Source of the DNA: JADLHS01 sp044225555
GTDB lineage: Bacteria; Verrucomicrobiota; Verrucomicrobiia; Limisphaerales; JADLHS01
DNA: 64,000 bases
Direction: 5' to 3'
Assembly: GCA_044225555.1 (NCBI GenBank)
Contig: JBGAIM010000015.1
Coordinates: forward strand, 112,549-176,548
Shown piece by piece: positions 19,213 to 26,010 of the stretch. Made by a program: the position numbers and the translations under genes. Position 1 is the stretch's first letter. The number at the start of each line of letters is the position of its first letter. The notes under the pieces were generated by a model. That model had not been told where the DNA came from, searched no databases, and was given only the letters and a program-made list of their open reading frames with translations.

Positions 19213-22200
19213 ATGCTTTCCAAACTCCTTGAATTTTCCGTCCGCCAGCGCGCGTTCGTGCTGCTTGCCACACTTGTCCTCGTCGGCATCGGTGTTTACT
19301 CCGCGCTACGCCTGCCGATTGATGCCGTGCCGGACATCACCAATGTCCAGGTGCAAGTCAACACCGCCGTTCCCGCGCTCGCGCCGGAGGAAATCGAAAA
19401 GCTCGTCACGTTCCCGATTGAAAACGAAATGGCGGGCATCCCCGGCCTGACTGAACTCCGCTCGCTCTCCAAGTTCGGCCTCTCGCAAGTCACGCTCGTC
19501 TTTGAGGAAGGCACGGACATATTTCGTTCCCGCCAACTCGTCAGCGAGCGATTGCAAACCGTGGTGGAAGAACTGCCGCCCGGTTTGACCCCGAAGCTCG
19601 CGCCTATCAGCACCGGACTCGGCGAAATTTATTACTACGTCGTCGAATACGCCCGCGACGCGACCAACAAGCCCGCTACGCGCGAGGCGCAGTTGATGGA
19701 GTTGAAACTCATTCACGACTATCAAATCAAACCGCGCTTGCGCTCGACGCCCGGACTGGCGGAAGTCAACGCCAGTGGCGGCTACGAAAGGCAGATCGTC
19801 ATTCAACCCAATCCCGAAAAGCTTAAGAGCGTCGGAATGTCGTTCGGTGAAATCGCCGACGCCATCGGCGAGAACGTGGAGAACGCAGGCGGCAGCGTGA
19901 TTCAACTCGGGGGCGAGCAAGTCGCTGTGCGTGCGGCGGGTCGCGTGCAAACGGTCGAGGACATCGAACGCCTTCCGCTCAAATTCGGTTCGCGCGCCAC
20001 AGCTTTACGTGTTCGAGACGTGGCCGACGTGGGCATCGGCAAGGCCGTTCGCACCGGCACTTCGACTTACAACGGTGAAGAAGCCGTGCTGGGCGCGGCA
20101 CTCATGTTATCCGGTGAAAACAGCCGATTAGTCGCGAAAGCAGTCGCGGCGAAGCTGGAGGAAATCAAGCCCAAGCTTCCGGCGGGCGTGGAAATCATTC
20201 CCGTCTATGACCGCACCGTGCTGGTGGACCGTACCATCCGCACCGTCGAGACGAGTTTGTTTGAGGGCGCAATACTCGTCGTGGTCGTATTGCTCATCAT
20301 GCTCGGCAACTGGCGCGCGGCGCTCATTGTCGCACTGGCGATTCCGCTTTCGCTCCTGTTCGCCATGACGGGAATGGTGCAAGGAAAAATCTCCGGCAAC
20401 TTGATGAGTCTCGGTGCGATTGATTTTGGCCTCATCATTGATGGCGCGGTCGTCATGGTGGAAAACATCATCCGCCATCTCGCGGAGAAACAGCATAAAC
20501 TCAAGCGCCGCCTCACCGCCACCGAACGGGCGCACGAGGTGTTGGTTGCCGCCAAGGAAGTCGCCAGTCCGATGTTCTTCGGCGTCATCATCATCACCGT
20601 GGTCTATTTCCCGATCCTCGCGCTGACCGGCATCGAAGGCAAAATGTTCAAGCCGATGGCCATCACCGTCATCTTCGCGCTCGTCGGCGCGCTCGCACTG
20701 GCGCTTACGCTCATGCCCGCACTTTGCTCGTATTTGCTAGGCGGCAACATCAAGGAGGAAGACAGCTTGCTCGTGAAGTTTGCGAAAAAAGGCTATTCGC
20801 CGCTGCTCAACTTCTCACTGCGATTCCGCTGGCCCGTGACCGGGGCGGCGGTCGTATTGCTCGCACTTGCGGCCATTGTGTTCACTCGGCTGGGCGCGGA
20901 GTTTGTTCCGCAGTTGGACGAAGGCTCGTTCGCCACGCACATGATTCGCACGACGAGCATCGGCATTGACGCGAGCGTGGAAATGCAAAAACGCGGCGAG
21001 AAGGTGCTCTTGGAAAAGTTCCCCGAAGTGGATTACGTCTTCAGCCGCCTCGGAACGGCGGAAGTCGCCACCGACCCAATGGGCGTGAATGTGGCGGACA
21101 CTTACATCATGTTCAAACCGTTCGACAAGTGGCGGAAGGTGGACGGCAAAATCATCACCAAGGACGAACTTGCCAATCTGATGACCGAGGAACTCGGCAA
21201 GCACGTCCCCGGCGAAGCGCATCTTTTTTCGCAGCCGATTGAAATGCGCTTCAACGAAATCCTTGAAGGCACACGCGCGGACATTGCGGTGAAGGTTTTC
21301 GGCGACGACTTCGCCGTGATCGAAAAAATCGCAGGCGAGGCGCGCGAGATTCTGGAAAAAATTCCCGGCGCGGCGGACGTGGAGTTTGACGCGCTCGGTA
21401 AATCACCCTTGCTCGAAATCGTTCCCCGGCGGGAAGCCATGAGCAAATACAACCTGCACGCGGCGGAGTTGAATTCCGTGGTTCACACCGCGCTCGCCGG
21501 GCAGGAAGTCGGCAAGCTCATCGAAGGCAATCGCCGTTTCGACATCGTGGTGCGCCTGAACGAGCAACTGCGCGAACAGGTGGAGGAACTCAAGCGCCTG
21601 CCCGTGCGCGTGGACGACGGTGGGTTGCTCACTGTCGGCCAGATCGCCGACTTCCGCGTGGTGGAACAGGTCGCGGCCATCTCGCGTGAGTTCAGCCAGC
21701 GCCGCGCCGCCATCATGATCAATCTGCGCGGACGCGACGTGGAAAGCTTCGTCCTCGAAGCGCAAAAAAAGGTCGCCGAGCAAATCAAAATGCCGGACGG
21801 CTACACCATCGAGTTCGGCGGACAGTTCAAGAATTTGCAGGAGGCCCGCGCGCGATTGATGATCGTCGTGCCCGTCGCTCTTGGACTCATCTTCGTGCTC
21901 GTGTTCATGGCGCTGGGCAGCCTGCGGCAGACGTTGCTGGTCTATACCGGCATCCCACTCGCTGTCACTGGCGGTGTGTTCGCCCTTTGGCTGCGCGACC
22001 TGCCATTCAGCATTTCAGCGGGCGTCGGCTTTATTGCGCTCTCCGGCGTCGCCGTCTTGAACGGCTTGATGCTCATCAGTTACTTCAACTTGCTCCGCGA
22101 GCAAGGCCGGGACGTGCCGACCTCCGTGCGCGAAGGCGCGATGACGCGCTTGCGGCCCGTGCTGATGACCGCGCTTGTGGCGTCGCTCGGCTTCGTGCCG

Positions 22201-22419
22201 ATGGCGATTGCCAGCGGCGCGGGCGCGGAAGTTCAGCGCCCGCTCGCCACCGTCGTTATCGGCGGCATCCTTAGCTCGACTTTCCTCACGCTCGTTTTGC
22301 TCCCCACGCTTTACGAGTGGATTGAAAGAAAAAAACAAACTGCGGACAACGATTCAGGGGAAACGCCTTCTGGTGAAGGCGGGCCAACCCCGGAATCCAC
22401 GTCCGCGCCAACCGCATAA
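19213..22419 (+). CDS. czcA: Divalent heavy-metal RND efflux pump (CzcA), operon 2
   Basis: A 1,068-aa inner-membrane proton-driven metal exporter. The TM4 signature GAIDFGLIIDGAVVMVEN (near 400-417) keeps both Asp residues of the Co/Zn/Cd class. The porter domain has QPIEMRFNEILEGTRADIAV. The C-terminal half repeats the twelve-helix pattern to LLPTLYEWIERKK, then a polar tail of about 25 residues. It is closely similar along its length to the operon 3 pump (26011). The substrate class is inferred from the signature. Confidence 0.93.
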   Translation: MLSKLLEFSVRQRAFVLLATLVLVGIGVYSALRLPIDAVPDITNVQVQVNTAVPALAPEEIEKLVTFPIENEMAGIPGLTELRSLSKFGLSQVTLVFEEGTDIFRSRQLVSERLQTVVEELPPGLTPKLAPISTGLGEIYYYVVEYARDATNKPATREAQLMELKLIHDYQIKPRLRSTPGLAEVNASGGYERQIVIQPNPEKLKSVGMSFGEIADAIGENVENAGGSVIQLGGEQVAVRAAGRVQTVEDIERLPLKFGSRATALRVRDVADVGIGKAVRTGTSTYNGEEAVLGAALMLSGENSRLVAKAVAAKLEEIKPKLPAGVEIIPVYDRTVLVDRTIRTVETSLFEGAILVVVVLLIMLGNWRAALIVALAIPLSLLFAMTGMVQGKISGNLMSLGAIDFGLIIDGAVVMVENIIRHLAEKQHKLKRRLTATERAHEVLVAAKEVASPMFFGVIIITVVYFPILALTGIEGKMFKPMAITVIFALVGALALALTLMPALCSYLLGGNIKEEDSLLVKFAKKGYSPLLNFSLRFRWPVTGAAVVLLALAAIVFTRLGAEFVPQLDEGSFATHMIRTTSIGIDASVEMQKRGEKVLLEKFPEVDYVFSRLGTAEVATDPMGVNVADTYIMFKPFDKWRKVDGKIITKDELANLMTEELGKHVPGEAHLFSQPIEMRFNEILEGTRADIAVKVFGDDFAVIEKIAGEAREILEKIPGAADVEFDALGKSPLLEIVPRREAMSKYNLHAAELNSVVHTALAGQEVGKLIEGNRRFDIVVRLNEQLREQVEELKRLPVRVDDGGLLTVGQIADFRVVEQVAAISREFSQRRAAIMINLRGRDVESFVLEAQKKVAEQIKMPDGYTIEFGGQFKNLQEARARLMIVVPVALGLIFVLVFMALGSLRQTLLVYTGIPLAVTGGVFALWLRDLPFSISAGVGFIALSGVAVLNGLMLISYFNLLREQGRDVPTSVREGAMTRLRPVLMTALVASLGFVPMAIASGAGAEVQRPLATVVIGGILSSTFLTLVLLPTLYEWIERKKQTADNDSGETPSGEGGPTPESTSAPTA

Positions 22420-22431
22420 AAGAAAACAAAC

Positions 22432-22890
22432 ATGAAAACAAACCTCCGCATCCTCACGCTCGCCACGCTTCTGTGCGCGAGTCTCGCGCTCCCGGCCATT
22501 GCCCAGGAGAAACACGACCACAAACATCTCGCGACGCCCAAAGGCGGGAAGCTCCTCGAAAAGACCGAGCCGAACGCCGAGTTCGTGGTCGAGACAAACC
22601 GCACTGTGACCATCAACTTCTACAACGATGAGATGAAACCCGTCGCCGTCACTTCGCAAAGCGTGACCGTTCAGGCCGACGCCAAGGACGGCAAAGCGAA
22701 GATCGAGTTCGAGAAGAAAGGTGATTCGCTCGTCAGCAAAACCAAACTGCCCGAAGGCGACGGCTACAATGTGGTGGTGCAGTTCAAGCAAACTACCGAA
22801 GCCAAACCGCAAAACATCCGCTTCAAGCTCGACCTCGGAACTTGCGGCGAATGCAAGCGCGCCGAATACGCCTGCACTTGCGAGCATTGA
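22432..22890 (+). CDS. Small periplasmic protein with C-terminal four-Cys tail, copy 1
   Basis: A 152-aa exported protein. The signal peptide is cut near AIAQEK, followed by a His patch (HDHKH). The middle is a predicted beta sandwich (FVVETNRTVTINFYNDEMKP). The last 15 residues, CGECKRAEYACTCEH, hold four Cys in a CxxC...CxC order, very like the tail of the ECF sigma factor at 81-599. It lies 12 bp after the pump gene. It probably binds metal in the periplasm as a chaperone or sponge. A paralogue without a signal peptide is at 29112. Confidence 0.7.
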   Translation: MKTNLRILTLATLLCASLALPAIAQEKHDHKHLATPKGGKLLEKTEPNAEFVVETNRTVTINFYNDEMKPVAVTSQSVTVQADAKDGKAKIEFEKKGDSLVSKTKLPEGDGYNVVVQFKQTTEAKPQNIRFKLDLGTCGECKRAEYACTCEH

Positions 22891-22903
22891 GCGTTGTCAT
22901 TCT

Positions 22904-23114
22904 ATGAAGCTGACCGGCCACAAGCGCTTATGTAGCGACTGTTTTGACGCTTGCTGTCGCGGATGCGCTGGCAGCTTGCTACTCGTTGATCTACCCGGAC
23001 TACCAGATCGAAATCTGCAAGCCACCGACAAAGAAAAGCAACCTGCCGACAGCAAATCCACCGGGTTTGGATAGTATTCCAATCGTGAAGACGACGATCC
23101 AATCGCAAGATTAG
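22904..23114 (+). pseudogene. Frameshifted small lipoprotein
   Basis: From ATG 22904 the frame reads MKLTGHKRLCS and then turns implausible, ending at 23074. One base later, the +1 frame from about 22930 reads VATVLTLAVADALAAC and continues YSLIYPDYQIEICKPP to a TAG at 23112-23114. Joining the two gives a natural lipoprotein signal (LAAC lipobox) and a mature part of about 45 aa. A single-base indel near 22930 (or a sequencing error) explains this. It lies between the four-Cys protein gene and operon 3. The family is unknown. Confidence 0.45.
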
Positions 23115-23115
23115 T

Positions 23116-23142
23116 TTGAACATCTCTGGTTTGTTGGTTATT
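23116..23142 (+). promoter_or_regulatory. ECF-type promoter of efflux operon 3
   Basis: TTGAAC at 23116-23121 followed by AT, and GGTTATTCA from 23136, separated by 14 nt, matching the motifs before operons 1 and 2. The GTG start at 23151 lies 15 nt from the start of the -10-like block. The motif slightly overlaps the end of the frameshifted lipoprotein frame. Confidence 0.55.
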
Positions 23143-23150
23143 CAATACCC

Positions 23151-23537
23151 GTGAATCGGCTGAAAAGAATCATGTCGCTGATCGTGCTGGCGCTTTGGGC
23201 GTCCTGCGTGATTCGTTGCGAGGCCGCAAGGCTGACTCACTCGACCGCACTATCGTGTTGCGGCGACGCTTCCCACGACTGTGATGGCAACTCCGATTCC
23301 TCCGACCACTGCGTATGCAGTTGGGTTAAATCCGGCGGATACATTTCCGAAAGCACGGTTGTCCCGCTGCCTCACCTGGTTGACGTTGTGGTGTTCATTC
23401 AGCCCGTGGATTGGCAAGCTCCGCTGCCCGAGGCCCGCTCCACCGAATTGATTTTCTCACCGCCGGAACTGCTGGCGGGCTGGCAGTTTACTTGTCGCAC
23501 TGCCGCGCCGCCGCGCGCTCCTTCGTTCGCTTCATAA
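23151..23537 (+). CDS. Small secreted Cys-rich protein, copy 3 (possible leader/arrest peptide of efflux operon 3)
   Basis: A 128-aa protein starting at GTG 23151 with a hydrophobic export signal (IMSLIVLALWASCVIRC). It is the most Cys-rich copy (SCCGDASHDCDG, HCVCSW). The C-terminus WQFTCRTAAPPRAPSFAS matches copies 1 and 2. The shared end (WQF..RTA.P.RAPS.AS) against divergent middles, in three operon-first positions, argues for selection on the last 18 codons themselves. An internal ATG (codon 8) could be used instead. Confidence 0.65.
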   Translation: MNRLKRIMSLIVLALWASCVIRCEAARLTHSTALSCCGDASHDCDGNSDSSDHCVCSWVKSGGYISESTVVPLPHLVDVVVFIQPVDWQAPLPEARSTELIFSPPELLAGWQFTCRTAAPPRAPSFAS

Positions 23538-23539
23538 AC

Positions 23540-23588
23540 TGTCCCTCGCGGGACATTCTCCGACGGAAGCGGTGTGTTCGCACACCGC
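23540..23588 (+). promoter_or_regulatory. Tandem stem-loops between leader ORF and tolC, operon 3
   Basis: Stem-loop 1 is a perfect 6-bp stem (23540-23545 with 23550-23555) starting 2 nt after the leader stop codon. Stem-loop 2 is a perfect 8-bp stem (23569-23576 with 23581-23588) closed by a TTCG tetraloop, a very stable RNA loop. No long T run follows, so control of translation or mRNA decay is as likely as termination. Confidence 0.65.
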
Positions 23589-23630
23589 GAAGTGTTGATT
23601 CCCTGTTTGAGTTGGTTGGTTGCGATTTTT

Positions 23631-24941
23631 ATGAAACGAACGTGTCTTGGCAGTTTGATTTTGATGGTCGTGCTTGGCAGCGCGGCGCGTGGAGCGGAAA
23701 CCAATGAGGCTTCCACGGTGTTATCGGCAACGAACACCGCGACACTCGACGCCCTCGTAGCCGAAACGCTGGAGCGAAATCCTGAACTCAAATTCTACGA
23801 GGCCGAAATCGCCGCCGCGAAGGGCGGGCGCAAGACCGCCGGATTGCTCGCCAATCCTGAATTGAGCGGCGGCGTCGGCAACAAGACCATCCGGGGCGGC
23901 GGCGTGAATGCCGAAGGGGTCGCGTGGTCGGTGTCAGTCTTGCAGCCGTTCGAGTGGCCGGGGCGACTCGGACTTCGCAAGGCCATCGCCAATCGTGACA
24001 TCGAACTCGCCGAGCTTGGTTACGCGCGATTCAAGGTCGCACTGGCCGGGCGGGTGCGGACGCTGGCTTACGGTCTGTTCGCCGCGCAGGAAAAGGCGGC
24101 GGCGGCCCGCGAAGTAGCCGAACGTTTCAAGGCGTTGCGCGAAGTGCTGGTGCAACGCGATCCCGCCGGACTGACGCCACTGCTTGAAACACGCGTTATC
24201 GAAGCGACGGAACTTACGATGCAACGCAAGGCGAGCGATGCCACGCTCGCCACGCAATCAGCATTGCTCGAAATGAATCAACTGCGCGGTGTCGCACCGG
24301 ACACGCGACTCGCAGTGAGTCAGACGCACCTGGCCTTTCGTCCGGCGGAGAGCTTGGAAACACTAACGGCCCTCGCGCACACCAATAATTTCGAACTGCG
24401 TCTCCGCGCGATTGAACTCGCGCAACAAGGCTTCCGGGTTGACCTCGCTAAGAACGAGCGTTATCCGGCCATCTCGCTTGGGCCGACGATTTCGGAGGAA
24501 AACGCGGGCGACCGCGAGCGTATCATCGGCGTGGGCGTTTCACTCCCGCTGCCGCTGTGGAATCGCAACAAGGGAAACATCCAAACTGCGATGGCGCGGC
24601 AGATGCAAGCCGAGGTTTCACTGAACGTCACTGCTCGGGAAGTGGAGCGAAAGGTGATCGAGGCGGCGCTGACTTACGAAACCAAGCTGCGCCAGATGGC
24701 ATCATGGCGACCCGATTCCGTAGAACACTTCCGCGAAGCTGCCGAAATTGCCGACCGCCACTATCGCCTCGGTGCGGTGCAAATCAGCGTCTATGTCGAA
24801 TTGCAGAAGCAATATCTGGAAGCAGTCGAGAGCTTGCTCGACACGAAAAAGGAAGCCCTTGAAGCGGCGCAAAATCTTGAATTGCTCACCGGCCTGCCGT
24901 TACCACTGTCTAGCACCACCACGAAGGAGGAAAAGAAATGA
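23631..24941 (+). CDS. czcC: TolC-family outer-membrane efflux protein (CzcC), operon 3
   Basis: A 436-aa outer-membrane channel, clearly the paralogue of the operon 2 protein, with long identical stretches such as LREVLVQRDPAGLTPLLETR. The signal peptide starts MKRTCLGSLILMVV. The frame is open to 23574 inside stem-loop 2, but ATG 23631 begins the signal peptide. The duplicated halves are both present (LVAETLERNPELKFYEAEIA; IELAQQGFRVDLAKNERYPA). It overlaps the next gene by 4 bp (ATGA). Confidence 0.9.
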   Translation: MKRTCLGSLILMVVLGSAARGAETNEASTVLSATNTATLDALVAETLERNPELKFYEAEIAAAKGGRKTAGLLANPELSGGVGNKTIRGGGVNAEGVAWSVSVLQPFEWPGRLGLRKAIANRDIELAELGYARFKVALAGRVRTLAYGLFAAQEKAAAAREVAERFKALREVLVQRDPAGLTPLLETRVIEATELTMQRKASDATLATQSALLEMNQLRGVAPDTRLAVSQTHLAFRPAESLETLTALAHTNNFELRLRAIELAQQGFRVDLAKNERYPAISLGPTISEENAGDRERIIGVGVSLPLPLWNRNKGNIQTAMARQMQAEVSLNVTAREVERKVIEAALTYETKLRQMASWRPDSVEHFREAAEIADRHYRLGAVQISVYVELQKQYLEAVESLLDTKKEALEAAQNLELLTGLPLPLSSTTTKEEKK

Positions 24942-25294
24942 AACAGTGCAATCTCATCCACCCAGGACTCTTGGGAATCGTGCTTGTGAGCGCAATCATG
25001 CTGGCGGCATTACCCGCTTCCGCCACTCTGCCCAAACCGATTCAAGTCAAAGGCGTGGTTCTAGCCATAGACCATGACACCCAAGCTCTCGTGTTCAAGC
25101 AAGCCAAAGACAAAAAGCCCTTCGTTCTGGATTGGAATAAAGACACCCAATTCATCGTGGACGACAAAGAGATCGCAGCTACCGAACTAAAGGAGCGCAT
25201 GGTTGTCACGATTTATTACAAGCATGTGTCGTTCAAGAATCCGCTTCTGAAGAAGGTAATCGGGGAACGCACAGCGAAGGAGGGAACGAAATGA
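24938..25294 (+). CDS. Small periplasmic OB-fold-like protein, copy 2
   Basis: A 118-aa exported protein with a signal peptide cut near LPASATLPK. The body (KGVVLAIDHDTQALVFKQAK ... LKERMVVTIYYKHVSFKNPL) aligns by eye with the 115-aa protein at 15841. Both keep the GVV.A.D..T strand and the YY turn. CusF-type copper ligands are missing. Here it sits between tolC and adaptor, with 4-bp overlaps on both sides, while in operon 1 it follows the pump, so the gene has moved within the operon. Its role is unknown; an adaptor-associated subunit or weak metal binder is possible. Confidence 0.65.
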   Translation: MKQCNLIHPGLLGIVLVSAIMLAALPASATLPKPIQVKGVVLAIDHDTQALVFKQAKDKKPFVLDWNKDTQFIVDDKEIAATELKERMVVTIYYKHVSFKNPLLKKVIGERTAKEGTK

Positions 25295-25998
25295 AAATCA
25301 CAATCTTAGTTCTGCCGTTTTGTTTGATTCTGATGGGCTGCGGCAAGTCCACTGTAAAAACGGAATCCGCCGCCAAAGGATTGCCGAGCTTCAAGGAAGG
25401 CAAAGGCTTGTCGCTGTCGGAAGAAACGCGGCGATTCATCGGATTGGAAATTGCCGAAGTGAGCGAACGCAAACTTGCAGGCCGGGTCACGACCGAGGTT
25501 CAAGTTTATCAAACTGCTTCCAACACGGTTCACGCCAGCGGCCTCATTAGTCGCGAGCAAGCCAAGCTTTTGCAACCCGGCCAATCCGTGTCTCTGGCGA
25601 CGAAGGACGGCAGAGCTAGCGACGGCAAACTGATTCGCGTGGATGAGCAAGTCCAATCGGCCAGCGGACAGGTGGAACTGATTGTCGAGATTCCGGGAAC
25701 AGAAAAGGAATATGCCCGCGGAACTTTTCTCACGGCGACATTCAACGCCGCCAAGGAAGAAAACGTCACGGTGATTCCCCGTTCCGCGCTGCTACGGGCG
25801 GCGGAAGGAGATTTTGTCTATGCGGTGAACGGCGACCATCTGACCCGCACGGCGGTAAAAGTGGGCGCTGACTCCGGCGACTTTATTGAAATCACAGACG
25901 GCCTGTATTCCGGCGACAAAGTTGCGGTCAAGCCCGTGCAAACGCTTTGGCTGACGGAATTGCGATTCGTAAAAGGTGGCGCGGCCTGCGCGGATTAA
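25291..25998 (+). CDS. czcB: Shortened RND periplasmic adaptor lipoprotein (CzcB-like), operon 3
   Basis: A 235-aa adaptor with a lipobox (LILMGC). It retains the N-terminal KGLSLSEETRRFIGLEIAEV strand region, the beta-barrel (LLQPGQSVSLATKDGRASDG) and the membrane-proximal domain (VIPRSALLRAAEGDFVYAVN). Lipoyl halves and the hairpin are absent, as in the operon 2 paralogue, and the His-rich linker of that protein is missing. It is followed after 12 bp by the pump gene. Confidence 0.8.
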   Translation: MKITILVLPFCLILMGCGKSTVKTESAAKGLPSFKEGKGLSLSEETRRFIGLEIAEVSERKLAGRVTTEVQVYQTASNTVHASGLISREQAKLLQPGQSVSLATKDGRASDGKLIRVDEQVQSASGQVELIVEIPGTEKEYARGTFLTATFNAAKEENVTVIPRSALLRAAEGDFVYAVNGDHLTRTAVKVGADSGDFIEITDGLYSGDKVAVKPVQTLWLTELRFVKGGAACAD

Positions 25999-26010
25999 GG
26001 GAGAACCAGA

